From Hydrogenophaga sp. 2FB (GTDB lineage Bacteria; Pseudomonadota; Gammaproteobacteria; Burkholderiales; Burkholderiaceae_C), in the NCBI RefSeq assembly GCF_005503365.1, contig NZ_SCML01000033.1, forward strand, positions 1 through 64,000: a stretch of 64,000 nucleotides of DNA. The letters are read 5' to 3'. A program made the position numbers and the translations under genes. Below are positions 33,925 to 42,680 of the stretch, piece after piece (position 1 is the first letter of the stretch; each line of letters starts with the position of its first letter). The notes under the pieces were generated by a model, which saw nothing but the letters and a program-made list of their open reading frames with translations, was not told the origin of the DNA and ran no database searches.

Positions 33925-33941
33925 GTTGACGATTTGCCAAC
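33925..33941. promoter_or_regulatory. Candidate MarR operator, divergent promoter region
   Basis: The near-perfect inverted repeat GTTGAC-GATTT-GCCAAC lies in the 174-base gap between the MarR-like gene and the TRAP genes. A second TTGACG follows at 33948. Its location suits a repressor controlling both directions. Binding is inferred. Confidence 0.4.
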
Positions 33942-34054
33942 AATTTATTGACGTTAAGGGAAATCACCGATCACACCACACCCACTCGCCGATAGAGTCC
34001 TCCGTGCTGCAAACCGCTGCACGATCCGCGTCCACACCACCTGGAGTCCTCAAC

Positions 34055-35029
34055 ATGAAACGTCGCCTGTTCAGCCTTTCCGTGGCCACTGCCGCCATGG
34101 CCGTGAGCCTTCCCGCACTGGCCCAGACCAAGTGGGACCTCCCGGCGGCCTACCCGGCCACGAACTTCCACACGGTCAACCTGACCGCGTTCGCCAACGA
34201 CGTGGACAAGGCCACGGGCGGCAAGCTCAAGATCACGGTGCACGCCGGCGCCTCGCTGTTCAAGGCGCCTGAAATCAAGCGCGCCGTGCAAGGCGGTCAG
34301 GCCCAGATCGGCGAGATCCTGCTGGCCAACTACCAGAACGAATGGCAGATGTTCGGCGCCGACGGCCTGCCCTTCCTGGCCGACAGCTACGACGCCGCCA
34401 TGAAGCTCTACAAGGCCCAGAAGCCACTGCTGGACAAGAAGTTCGCCGAGCAGGGGATGATGCTGCTCTACACCGTGGCCTGGCCGCCCCAGGGCCTGTA
34501 CAGCAAGACCCCCATCAACAGCGCGGTCGATCTCAAGGGCAGCAAGTGGCGCGCCTACAGCCCGGCCACTGCGCGCATCGCCGAACTGGTGGGTGCGCAG
34601 CCCGTTACCGTGCAGGCGGCCGAACTCTCGCAGGCGCTGGCCACCGGCGTCGTCGAGACCAACATGACCTCCGGCGCCACCGGCGTGGACAGCAAGCTCT
34701 ACGAACACCTGAAGTTCTACTACGACGTGCAGGCCTGGCTGCCCAAGAACGCCGTGTTCGCCAACCGCAAGGCCTTCGACGCGCTGGACAAGCCCACGCA
34801 GGACGCAGTGCTCAAGGCCGCCGCCGATGCCGAAACGCGCGGCTGGGCCGAATCGCAGAAGGTCAACACCGACACCCTCGCCACCCTCAAGGCGCGCGGC
34901 ATGACCGTCACGCCGCCGTCGGCCCAGCTCAAGGCTGACCTCAAGAAGGTGGGCGACACCATGCTCAAGGAATGGCAGGAGAAAGCCGGCCCCGAAGGCA
35001 AGACCCTGATCGACAGCTTCGCCCGCTGA
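34055..35029 (+). CDS. TRAP transporter substrate-binding protein
   Basis: This is a periplasmic solute-binding protein of the DctP type, 324 residues. It has a signal peptide (1-23, cut after LPALA) and WDLPAAYPATNFHTVN at the mature N-terminus. AVDLKGSKWRAYSP holds the arginine that grips the substrate's carboxylate. It starts the complete three-gene TRAP set. The divergent oxoprolinase suggests 5-oxoproline or a related small acid as ligand, but this is inference. Confidence 0.92.
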   Translation: MKRRLFSLSVATAAMAVSLPALAQTKWDLPAAYPATNFHTVNLTAFANDVDKATGGKLKITVHAGASLFKAPEIKRAVQGGQAQIGEILLANYQNEWQMFGADGLPFLADSYDAAMKLYKAQKPLLDKKFAEQGMMLLYTVAWPPQGLYSKTPINSAVDLKGSKWRAYSPATARIAELVGAQPVTVQAAELSQALATGVVETNMTSGATGVDSKLYEHLKFYYDVQAWLPKNAVFANRKAFDALDKPTQDAVLKAAADAETRGWAESQKVNTDTLATLKARGMTVTPPSAQLKADLKKVGDTMLKEWQEKAGPEGKTLIDSFAR

Positions 35030-35036
35030 ACACGTG

Positions 35037-35606
35037 ATGTCCCTGGATGCACCGGCCGCCGCGCGCGGCCCCGTGAGGCGCGCGCTGGACGGTCTGTACG
35101 CACTGGGAGGCGCCCTGGCCGCCCTGTGCGTGCTGGGCATCCTGGTCTTGATGGTCTGGGCGTCCCTCGGGCGTTTGCTCGAGTGGCGCGTGTCCTGGGT
35201 CAACGACGTGGTGGCCTGGCTGTGCGCCGCCGCCGCGTTTCTGGGCATGGCCTACAGCTTTCGCAATGGCGACTTCGTGCGCGTCACGCTGCTGCTGGAG
35301 GTGGCAAGCCCGCGTGTGCGACCCTGGCTGGAGGTGTTCGCCCTCGTGGTGGCAACCGCCATGGTGAGCTACCTCGGCTACTGGGCCGCGCTCTTCACTT
35401 ACGAGAGCTACGTCTTCAACGACATCGCCGGCAACATGGTCGCCATCCCGATCTGGATCCCGCAGATGAGCGTCGTGGTCGGCACCCTCATCCTGGTGAT
35501 CGCGGCGCTGGACGAATGCGTCACCGTGCTGCGCGGTGGCCGCCCGAGTTATGTGGTGCGCGTCGAGGAGCGGCACGCGCGCGGTGATTTTTCCGAGGAG
35601 CTTTGA
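35037..35606 (+). CDS. TRAP transporter small permease
   Basis: This is a DctQ-type membrane subunit of 189 residues with four hydrophobic segments (about 20-42, 55-73, 95-117 and 140-162). The charged tail ends FSEEL. It links the binding protein to the large permease. The start is ATG 35037 (a GTG precedes it directly), seven bases after the binding-protein stop. The stop directly abuts the next ATG. Confidence 0.88.
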   Translation: MSLDAPAAARGPVRRALDGLYALGGALAALCVLGILVLMVWASLGRLLEWRVSWVNDVVAWLCAAAAFLGMAYSFRNGDFVRVTLLLEVASPRVRPWLEVFALVVATAMVSYLGYWAALFTYESYVFNDIAGNMVAIPIWIPQMSVVVGTLILVIAALDECVTVLRGGRPSYVVRVEERHARGDFSEEL

Positions 35607-36917
35607 ATGGGCCTGCTTGAAATCGGGGCCCTGCTGCTCTTCATCATGCTGCTGATGCTCGGTGGCGGGGTCTGGATCGCCATGACGCTGGCCATCGTCG
35701 GCTGGGTCGGCCAGGCCTTCTTCACCACCACGCTACCGGGCAAGAACCTCTTCACCGCCTTCTGGGAGACCACGGCCAGCTGGGAACTCGCGGCCCTGCC
35801 GCTGTTCATCTGGATGGGCGAGATCCTCTACCGCACCCGGCTGTCCGAGCAGATGTTCGACGGCCTCTCGCCCTGGCTCTCGCGCGTGCCTGGCCGCCTG
35901 ATGCACACCACCGTGCTCGGCTGCGGCATCTTCGGCTCGGTCTCCGGCTCGTCCGCCGCCACCTGCGCCACGATCGCCAAGGTCGCCTTGCCCGAGCTGG
36001 ACAAGCGCGGCTATGACCGCAACCTCGCCCTCGGCTCACTCGCCGCAGCCGGCGGCCTGGGCATCCTGATCCCGCCGTCCATCACCATGGTGGTGTACGC
36101 CGTGGCGGCCGACGCCAGCGTGATCCGCCTTTTCCTCGCCGGCTTCCTGCCGGGCTTCCTGTTGATGGGCCTGTTCTCCGGCTACATCATCTGGTGGAGC
36201 CTGCGCAACCCCGACAAGGTGCCACCGGCCGAGGCGCCCACCACCTTCGCCGAAAAAATGCGGCGCTCCGGCAGCCTCATTCCCTGCGGCCTGCTCATCG
36301 TCTTCATCGTCTGGGTGCTGGTCTCGGGCATTGCCACGGCCACCGAATGCGCGGCCTACGGCGTGGTCGGCTCGCTCGCCATCGCGGGCGTGAGCCGGCA
36401 GCTGACCTGGCGCAACTTCTGGCAGGGCCTCACCGGCGCCACGCGCGTGAGCTGCATGATCATGTTCATCCTCGCGGGCGCCGCCTTCCTCACCAAGACC
36501 ATGGCGTTCACCGGCATCCCGCGCGAGCTCGCCGAACTGGTCGAGCGCCTGGACCTCTCGCCCTACGGCCTCATCTTCGTGCTGGTGATCGTCTACCTCG
36601 TGCTCGGCGCGGCGCTCGACGGCATCAGCATGATCGTGCTGACCGCCGCCGTGGTACTGCCCATGATCCAGCAAGCCGGTTTCGACCTCGTGTGGTTCGG
36701 CATCTTCATCATCATGCTGATCGAGATCGCGGAGATCACGCCGCCGGTGGGCTTCAACCTGTTCGTGTTACAGAACATGACCGGCATCGACAGCAACCGC
36801 ATCGCCAAGGTCACCCTGCCCTTCTTCGCCTGCATGATCCTGGCCATCGCACTCATCACCGTCTTCCCTTCCATCGTCACCGTGCTGCCCGACCTGTTCA
36901 TGGGCAAGGAACGGTAG
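35607..36917 (+). CDS. TRAP transporter large permease
   Basis: This DctM-type sodium-coupled permease has 436 residues and about 12 membrane segments. It shows GCGIFGSVSGSSAATCATI, GGLGILIPPS and EIAEITPPVGFNLFV, the family's signature loops. It completes the TRAP operon and is followed by a terminator. Transport is driven by the sodium gradient in known members. Confidence 0.93.
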   Translation: MGLLEIGALLLFIMLLMLGGGVWIAMTLAIVGWVGQAFFTTTLPGKNLFTAFWETTASWELAALPLFIWMGEILYRTRLSEQMFDGLSPWLSRVPGRLMHTTVLGCGIFGSVSGSSAATCATIAKVALPELDKRGYDRNLALGSLAAAGGLGILIPPSITMVVYAVAADASVIRLFLAGFLPGFLLMGLFSGYIIWWSLRNPDKVPPAEAPTTFAEKMRRSGSLIPCGLLIVFIVWVLVSGIATATECAAYGVVGSLAIAGVSRQLTWRNFWQGLTGATRVSCMIMFILAGAAFLTKTMAFTGIPRELAELVERLDLSPYGLIFVLVIVYLVLGAALDGISMIVLTAAVVLPMIQQAGFDLVWFGIFIIMLIEIAEITPPVGFNLFVLQNMTGIDSNRIAKVTLPFFACMILAIALITVFPSIVTVLPDLFMGKER

Positions 36918-36961
36918 TTGTAACAGCCGGCCCGAGTCGCATCCTCTACACTGACGCATCC

Positions 36962-36994
36962 CCGCCGCCACCGTGCGGCGGTTTGCTTTTTTTG
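36962..36994 (+). terminator. Terminator between the TRAP operon and rdgC
   Basis: A seven-base-pair CCGCCGC stem with a six-base loop is followed by TTTGCTTTTTTT. It ends only 12 bases before the rdgC start, so it lies inside the rdgC leader if rdgC starts upstream. Confidence 0.8.
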
Positions 36995-37005
36995 AGGATT
37001 TCCCC

Positions 37006-37998
37006 GTGTTCAAGAATGTGACGATCTACCGCATCGCGCCCGGCTGGTCCGCGACGCTGGAAGCCATGGAAGCTGCGCTGGACGCAGCCCGTTTCGTGCC
37101 CTGCGGCGCTTCGCAGGACAAATCGGTGGGCTGGGTCGAGCCGCGCGGCGAGGCCCATGGCCCGCTGGTGGAATCGGTGGCCGGCCAACGCATCCTGAAG
37201 TTTCAGATGGAGACCAAGGGCGTGCCCGGCTCCGTGGTGCGCAAGAAGGCGCAGGAAGAAGCCGACCACATCGAGGCCACCACCGGCCGCAAGCCTGGCA
37301 AAAAGGAAACCAAGGCCTTGCGCGAAGACGCGCTGCTGGCCCTGCTGCCGCAGGCGTTCGCGCGCGAAATGAACGTCTGGGTCTGGATCGACCTGCAGAA
37401 TGGCTGGCTGGTCACCGACGCGAGCAGCCAGGGCAAACTGGACGAGCTGGTGACGGCCCTCGTGCGCGCCTTCGACGGTCTGGCCATCACGCTGTTGCAA
37501 ACCGCCGTGACGCCGCAGACCGCCATGACGCAATGGCTCTCGGCCACCACGCCCGACGAATGGCCGGGCGGCTTCGCGGTGGAGCGCGAGTGCGAGCTCA
37601 AGTCGGGCGACGAGGAGAAGTCGGCCGTGAAATTCACGCGCCACAACCTCGCCACCGAAGAGGTGCGCAAGCACATCACCGAAGGCAAGCTGCCCACGCG
37701 CCTGGCCATGAGCTGGGAAGGCCGCATCGGCTTCACCCTCACCGAGTCGCTGGCGGTCAAGAAGATCAACTTCCTCGAAGGCGTGTTCGACGGCCGGGCC
37801 GACGAAGGCGAGAACGGCTTTGACGCCGACGTGGCGCTGTCCACCGGTGAGCTGCAGAAGCTCATTCCCGAGCTGATCGAAGCGCTCGGTGGCGAGATGG
37901 CTTTCGGCGCAGCGGCTGCGGACGGCGAGGCGACGCCCGCACCGGCCCCTCGCGAACCCGTCACCGCCGACGCGGACGACGAAGGCCCGCCGTTCTGA
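37006..37998 (+). CDS. rdgC: Recombination-associated protein RdgC
   Basis: RdgC forms a DNA-encircling ring that restrains RecA. The 330-residue protein matches the family from MFKNVTIYRI to a C-terminal acidic tail. It includes LREDALLALLPQAF and the finger region. The family start is the GTG at 37006, with GAGGA eight bases upstream; a longer frame from 36973 crosses the terminator. The C-terminal Ala/Pro extension (about 300-330) is longer than in E. coli. Confidence 0.93.
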   Translation: MFKNVTIYRIAPGWSATLEAMEAALDAARFVPCGASQDKSVGWVEPRGEAHGPLVESVAGQRILKFQMETKGVPGSVVRKKAQEEADHIEATTGRKPGKKETKALREDALLALLPQAFAREMNVWVWIDLQNGWLVTDASSQGKLDELVTALVRAFDGLAITLLQTAVTPQTAMTQWLSATTPDEWPGGFAVERECELKSGDEEKSAVKFTRHNLATEEVRKHITEGKLPTRLAMSWEGRIGFTLTESLAVKKINFLEGVFDGRADEGENGFDADVALSTGELQKLIPELIEALGGEMAFGAAAADGEATPAPAPREPVTADADDEGPPF

Positions 37999-38023
37999 TC
38001 GGCATTGAGCCCCCGACAACGCC

Positions 38024-38407
38024 GTGCACAGCGTCATCGCCATCAGCCTCGGTGCCGTGCTCGGCGCCCTCGCGCGCTGGCGCCTGAGCCTCTGGCTCAA
38101 CCAGAGCGCGGCGGTGCTGCCCTGGGGCACGCTGGCGGCGAACTGGATCGGCGCCTACGTGGTGGGCGTGGCGGTGGTGTTCTTTCAAAGCCAGACGCAA
38201 CTCGACCCGGCCTGGCGGCTCGCGGTCATCACGGGTTTCCTGGGCGCGCTCACCACCTTCTCGACCTTCTCGGCCGAGGTCCTGGGCATGCTCCAGCACG
38301 GCCGCGTGCTTCTGGCCATCGGCACCACCAGCCTGCACCTGTTCGGCTCGCTGTTGCTGACCTGGCTGGGCATGCGCACAGCGGCGGTCTGGTTCACGCC
38401 GGTTTAA
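38024..38407 (+). CDS. crcB: Fluoride channel CrcB/Fluc
   Basis: This small membrane protein expels fluoride as a dual-topology dimer. The 127 residues contain four membrane segments and the signature GFLGALTTFSTFSAE (about 69-83), with the phenylalanines that line the pore. GTG is the start. Only 25 bases separate it from rdgC and no fluoride riboswitch is visible there. Confidence 0.92.
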   Translation: MHSVIAISLGAVLGALARWRLSLWLNQSAAVLPWGTLAANWIGAYVVGVAVVFFQSQTQLDPAWRLAVITGFLGALTTFSTFSAEVLGMLQHGRVLLAIGTTSLHLFGSLLLTWLGMRTAAVWFTPV

Positions 38408-38412
38408 CCCGG

Positions 38413-38799
38413 TCAGGTCGGCGCAACGTCCTCGTGCAGGCACAGGTAGTTGCCTTCCGGGTCCTTGAACCAGGCGGCCTTTTCCGAGCCGAGCACACAC
38501 ACGTGGTTGACGGTCTTGAAGTCCGGGAAATCGTAGTCCTCGAACACCACGCCCGCCTTCTTCAACACGCCAATGGTCGCGGCGATGTCGTCGACCTGGA
38601 AGCTGATCGCGGTGTGTTCGGCCTTGGTGCCTTCGGGCTTGGGAAACAGCGCCAGGGTGCTGCCACCCACCCGGTAGACGAACTTGCCATCCGGTCGCAA
38701 ACCGCCGGGCACCAGCCCAAGGCGCCCTTCGTAGAACCCGCGCGCCCGATCCATGTCGATGACCGGGAGCATGGTGGTAACCGCAGCATTGGCCAGCAT
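38413..38799 (-). CDS. VOC-fold (glyoxalase-like) protein
   Basis: This 128-residue protein with two beta-alpha-beta-beta-beta modules belongs to the glyoxalase/bleomycin-resistance superfamily. Visible are MLPVIDMDRARGFYEGRLGL at the start and WFKDPEGNYLCLHED at the end, with His/Glu candidates for the metal. It could be a lyase, dioxygenase or binding protein. It is a single gene, convergent with crcB. Confidence 0.82.
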   Translation of the reverse strand: MLANAAVTTMLPVIDMDRARGFYEGRLGLVPGGLRPDGKFVYRVGGSTLALFPKPEGTKAEHTAISFQVDDIAATIGVLKKAGVVFEDYDFPDFKTVNHVCVLGSEKAAWFKDPEGNYLCLHEDVAPT

Positions 38800-38997
38800 A
38801 TGCAGTCCTTTCTCAGCGCAGTGGAACTGGCGTCGAAGAACCCATTCGGGGCTCGGTGAGCCAGCGGTCCAGTATAGGACCGGGCGGCGGATTTGTGGCT
38901 CTGTGAGCCACCGAACAGACGCCGCAAAACGCCCGCCGAATACTCACGACAAGGTCGCACCAGGCGACCCGCACGCGACGCTTCCGGGAGACACACC

Positions 38998-39174
38998 ATG
39001 GCATCCACGCACAGCACGAACAGCCCCCAGCGCAAGGGCTCGGCCCACAGTCCGCAGTCTCACGTCGACCGGCAGAAAAAGCGGCCGTCCCGCATGGTTC
39101 GAGAGCAGCCCGACGACACACCGCGAGACCAGCGCATCCCCGGCTCACCGCTGGGCAGCCGTCAGATGGGCTGA
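38998..39174 (+). CDS. Possible small basic protein
   Basis: This 58-residue frame is rich in Ser, Arg, Gln and Pro and probably disordered. An upstream CGGGAGA could serve as ribosome site. I recognise no family. The long upstream extension of the frame looks non-coding. It could be real or chance. Confidence 0.35.
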   Translation: MASTHSTNSPQRKGSAHSPQSHVDRQKKRPSRMVREQPDDTPRDQRIPGSPLGSRQMG

Positions 39175-39266
39175 GCATCGTCCTCCCCAGCGGCCCGCCA
39201 TGCGCGGGCTCTTCTTCGTGTGGACGTGACACGCGAAGCGCGACACACTCCACCAGGAGGTGCGAT

Positions 39267-39656
39267 ATGGAAACCGCTGTTCCCGAAGTCACCACGGAAT
39301 TTCTGCAGGCGTTTGCCGACGCATGGAACCGGCACGATGTGGACGCGCTCATGTCGTTCATGACCGAGGATTGCGTCTTCGAATCGTCTGCCGGCCCCGA
39401 TGCCTGTGGCGCCCGCTACGTCGGAAGGGAGGCCGTGCGCGCTGCGTTCTCGGACGTCTGGGCCGTCTTCCCGGACGCCCATTGGGCAGATGCGCGCCAT
39501 TGTGTCCAGGGAGACCGAGGGGTTTCGGAATGGACGTTTCGGGGCACACGGTCGGATGGCTCGCGCGTTGAAGTGCACGGTTGCGATCTGTTCACGTTTC
39601 GAGCCGGCAAGATTCTCCTGAAGAACTCCTACCGAAAAAACCGCACGCCCTCCTGA
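39267..39656 (+). CDS. NTF2/SnoaL-like protein
   Basis: This 129-residue protein has the cone-shaped NTF2-like fold. FLQAFADAWNRHDVDALMSFMTED is the diagnostic N-terminal helix pair, followed by YVGREAVRAAF and SEWTFRGT strands. Such proteins may be isomerases, hydrolases or binding modules; none can be chosen here. CAGGAGG six bases upstream supports the start. It is convergent with the LuxR-type gene. Confidence 0.82.
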   Translation: METAVPEVTTEFLQAFADAWNRHDVDALMSFMTEDCVFESSAGPDACGARYVGREAVRAAFSDVWAVFPDAHWADARHCVQGDRGVSEWTFRGTRSDGSRVEVHGCDLFTFRAGKILLKNSYRKNRTPS

Positions 39657-39674
39657 GCCGACGCCCCCACCACC

Positions 39675-40751
39675 TCAAGGGGACTCCCGGTCGCGCACGT
39701 ACACGATCGCCTCCGCCCGTGTGTGCACACCCAGCTTGTCGAAGATGCTCGACACCTGGTTGCGCACCGTTTTCTCGCTCTTGCTCAACTGCAACGCGAT
39801 GGCCGCGTTGTCCAGGCCGAGGGCCACCAGGCGCAACACGTCGCGCTCGGCGGGTGTCAGCACCGCGTTGTCATCGGCCGGCGCGCTGCCCAGAAAGTTG
39901 CGCAGTTCGAGCAGGAAGGTGGACCACGCCGGCTCGGTGTCGAGCAGCACGTGGTTGTCGCTCTCCAGCGGCACGAAACGCGCCCCCGGGATCAGCGCCG
40001 CCAGTCGCAGCCCTTCGTCGAACGGCACGCGCGCGTCGCCGCGCGCGTGCAACACCAGCGTGGGCACGCGCAATTGGCGCGCGAGTGCGGTCACGTCGAC
40101 GCGGTGAAACGCGTCGAGCGTGCGCGCAGCGTTCTCGGGGCTGGCGGTCAGGCGCTCCAGTTCGTTCCACCACTGGTGCTGCGCCGGCGTGCCGCCGGGA
40201 ATGAACTGGTTGGTAAACACCTGGCGGAAGGCGGCGTTGTCGCGGCCCCAGCCCAGGCGGATCAGGTTGACCAGGGTCTCTGCTTCCAGCCGCTCGGCAT
40301 CGTGGGTGGCGCGCTGCAGCGCGCCGCGCGCGTACGCACCGGGCAGGACCAGGTGCGACACCTTCTCGGGATGCCGCACGGCATAGGCGATCGCCACCGC
40401 GCCGCCTTGCGACATGCCGATCAGCGGGAAGCGGCGCAGGCCCAGGCTGTCGACCACGGCCTCGAGGTCGCCCACCCAGGCGTCGAGCGAGAAGTCCGCC
40501 ACCGCGCTGTCGGACAGGCCGCAACCGCGTTGGTCGTAGCGGATGTACTGGTGGTCGCGCGCGAGCTCGGCCAGCCACGGCCGCCAGACCGGGCTGTGCA
40601 GGTCGTGTTCGACATGGCTCAGCCAGTGCGCGGCACGCAGCAGCGGCGGACCCGAGCCGATCGAGGCGATGGCAATGCGCGTGCCATCGGCCGCGGTACA
40701 GAAGCGCAGGCTCTGGCGCAGGTTCGAGGGTGGGCTCGGCACGGCGGGCAT
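39675..40751 (-). CDS. Alpha/beta hydrolase - LuxR HTH fusion regulator
   Basis: The 358-residue protein combines an alpha/beta hydrolase (about 20-280) with a C-terminal LuxR-type helix-turn-helix (about 295-345). The hydrolase has nucleophile GMSQGG with Ser114, YDQRGCGLSD and a late His. The HTH is LTPAERDVLRLVALGLDN followed by IALQLSKSEKTVRNQV. It presumably senses a small ester or lactone-like ligand through the hydrolase fold and regulates transcription, but whether it is also catalytic is unknown. The frame continues upstream to 40937 without protein-like sequence. It is divergent from the di-iron protein gene, its likely target. Confidence 0.85.
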   Translation of the reverse strand: MPAVPSPPSNLRQSLRFCTAADGTRIAIASIGSGPPLLRAAHWLSHVEHDLHSPVWRPWLAELARDHQYIRYDQRGCGLSDSAVADFSLDAWVGDLEAVVDSLGLRRFPLIGMSQGGAVAIAYAVRHPEKVSHLVLPGAYARGALQRATHDAERLEAETLVNLIRLGWGRDNAAFRQVFTNQFIPGGTPAQHQWWNELERLTASPENAARTLDAFHRVDVTALARQLRVPTLVLHARGDARVPFDEGLRLAALIPGARFVPLESDNHVLLDTEPAWSTFLLELRNFLGSAPADDNAVLTPAERDVLRLVALGLDNAAIALQLSKSEKTVRNQVSSIFDKLGVHTRAEAIVYVRDRESP

Positions 40752-40908
40752 GCGCCATTCTCGCGCGCCTGGGCCGCGCGTCCTATGCCTTTGCGGCTGC
40801 GCTCTACCCACTCGGGGGACGTGGGACATCCACCCCATGCGCCAGCGCGCGCACCGGTGAATCCTTCGTTCACGTCGACACGACGGACCCCACCCGAAAG
40901 GAAGCGCC

Positions 40909-41877
40909 ATGCAAACCCACACCACCCCGCTCGACACGCCGCGTTACGCCAGGACCATCGAAGTCTCCAAACGCATCCGCTGGGACATCGACCACGACGT
41001 GATCCGTGGCCGCGGCTTCGACCTCAACCACACCTTCCTGCCCGACGGCCTGTCGCTGGCCGACGAACTGCCCTTCCTGAGCCCCGGCGAACACCGCTTC
41101 CTGAGCCAGGTACAGGGCCGCACCTACGCCAACATGTTCGGCCTGGTCGAACGCTTCATTGGCGCGAAGATGCTGGAGGTGAGCCGCGACCACTGGCTCG
41201 GTGACCAGACCGCGCTTGAAGCCATCGTGCGCTTCACCGACGAGGAATTGAAGCACCAGGAGCTGTTCCGCCGCATCGAGCAGCTGGTGGCGGTGGACAT
41301 GCCCATCGGCTACCGCTTCGACATCTCCCCCAACGACGTGGCCGCGTTCGTGCTGGGCAAATCCACCTGGGCCGTGCTGGCGCTCACCTGCCACATCGAG
41401 CTGTTCTCGCAGGCGCACTACCGCGCCAGCATCGACGCCGCCACGGGCCTGTCACCGCTCTTCAAGGATGTGTTCCTGTTCCACTGGAAGGAAGAGTCGC
41501 AGCACGCGATCATCGACGAGCTGGAATGGGCGCGTGAAGACGCCAAGCTGACGTCCGACGCCCAACGCGATGCGGCGGTGGACGACCTGATCGCGCTGGT
41601 CGGCGGCGTCGACGGCATCCTGCAGGCGCAGGCCAAGGCCGACGCGGCGTACTTTCTGAACGTCAGCGGCATGGCCGGTGACCGGGAGCACGCCGAGCAG
41701 GTGAACGCCACGCTGCTCAAGGCCTACCGCTGGCAGTACATCGTCTCCGGCGCGCTGGAGCCGAGGTTCCAGAAGCTGCTGGGCGGTCTCGTCAGCGCGG
41801 CGCAGATGGCGCGCATCCAGGCCGCACTGGAACCGCTCAGTTACGCCGTGCCGGCGCGTGCGCAGTCGGTGCACTGA
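40909..41877 (+). CDS. Ferritin-like di-iron protein
   Basis: This 322-residue helical protein has two E-x-x-H pairs, Glu113-Leu-Lys-His116 and Glu196-Ser-Gln-His199, plus Glu81 and Glu164 at helix positions. This is the ligand set of a ferritin-like or AurF-type di-iron centre. Such proteins are usually oxygenases or oxidases. The substrate is unknown. GAAAGGAAGC is a good ribosome site. It is divergent from the hydrolase-LuxR fusion. Confidence 0.72.
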   Translation: MQTHTTPLDTPRYARTIEVSKRIRWDIDHDVIRGRGFDLNHTFLPDGLSLADELPFLSPGEHRFLSQVQGRTYANMFGLVERFIGAKMLEVSRDHWLGDQTALEAIVRFTDEELKHQELFRRIEQLVAVDMPIGYRFDISPNDVAAFVLGKSTWAVLALTCHIELFSQAHYRASIDAATGLSPLFKDVFLFHWKEESQHAIIDELEWAREDAKLTSDAQRDAAVDDLIALVGGVDGILQAQAKADAAYFLNVSGMAGDREHAEQVNATLLKAYRWQYIVSGALEPRFQKLLGGLVSAAQMARIQAALEPLSYAVPARAQSVH

Positions 41878-41889
41878 CGCTTGCGTCTT

Positions 41890-42588
41890 TCAGACGTTCT
41901 CCGGTTCGAAGAAGCGCCGCGACAGACCCTTGCGTCCCGGATAGAACTTGAAATACGGCCGCGCCTGGTCCACGGTGCGCGCCACCGAAGGGCGTTCCAG
42001 CAAGCGTTCGAAGTAGGCCGCCAGGCGGTCGTGCTCCGGCGCCAACGGCACGTAGGTCACGGCATAGAACAAGGCGGGCGCGGCGGCGCAATCGGCCATG
42101 CTGAAGGCGCCGCCCGTCACCCAGTTTCGCCCCTCAAGATGTTGGTCGATCATGGCGTAGGACGACAGCAGCATGTCGCGGGCACGGGTCACGTTGAGCG
42201 GATCGCGCTCGGCTTCGGCCCGCAACAGATCCGCCGTGAAGGCCTGCATCGGCGTCATCACGTACAGGTCGAACAGGCGGTCCCACAAACGCACTTCCAG
42301 CGCTTCATTCGCATCGTGCGGGATCAGCGTGCGGCCGGGCGCGGCATGTGTGCGCTGCAGGTGCTCGATGATGATGCTCGTCTCGGGAACAACCTCTCCC
42401 TTGTCGATCAGCAAGGGCATCTTGCCGGTCGGCCACAGCGCGAGGAACGCGGCACGTTCCGCGGGATCGCCCAGGTTCAGCAGGCGCTTGTCGGCCTGGA
42501 CGCCCAGCTCATCGAGCGCGATCAGCACCTTGTGGCAGTAGGAAGACAGCGGGTGGTAGTGCAGCGTCAGAGCGGTCATGTTTGTCAT
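41890..42588 (-). CDS. Glutathione S-transferase family protein
   Basis: This protein of about 232 residues has an N-terminal thioredoxin fold (HYHPLSSYCHKVLIALDELG, GKMPLLIDKGEVVPETSIIIEHL with the cis-Pro and Ser/Glu glutathione contacts) and a C-terminal helical domain. The start is either ATG 42588 or ATG 42579. The substrate cannot be told. It is divergent from the flavodoxin-fold gene, with 92 bases between. Confidence 0.88.
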   Translation of the reverse strand: MTNMTALTLHYHPLSSYCHKVLIALDELGVQADKRLLNLGDPAERAAFLALWPTGKMPLLIDKGEVVPETSIIIEHLQRTHAAPGRTLIPHDANEALEVRLWDRLFDLYVMTPMQAFTADLLRAEAERDPLNVTRARDMLLSSYAMIDQHLEGRNWVTGGAFSMADCAAAPALFYAVTYVPLAPEHDRLAAYFERLLERPSVARTVDQARPYFKFYPGRKGLSRRFFEPENV

Positions 42589-42680
42589 CCATCGTTTCCA
42601 GATGGAGAATCTTAAGTTGACGCGCCCCACCGTGCGATATCGAACAGACGCCCATCGGCGCCGCTTTCATATTGAGCAGC

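Noticed and set aside
37999-38023. A fluoride riboswitch before crcB
   Set aside because: Only 25 bases separate crcB from rdgC, too short for the aptamer.
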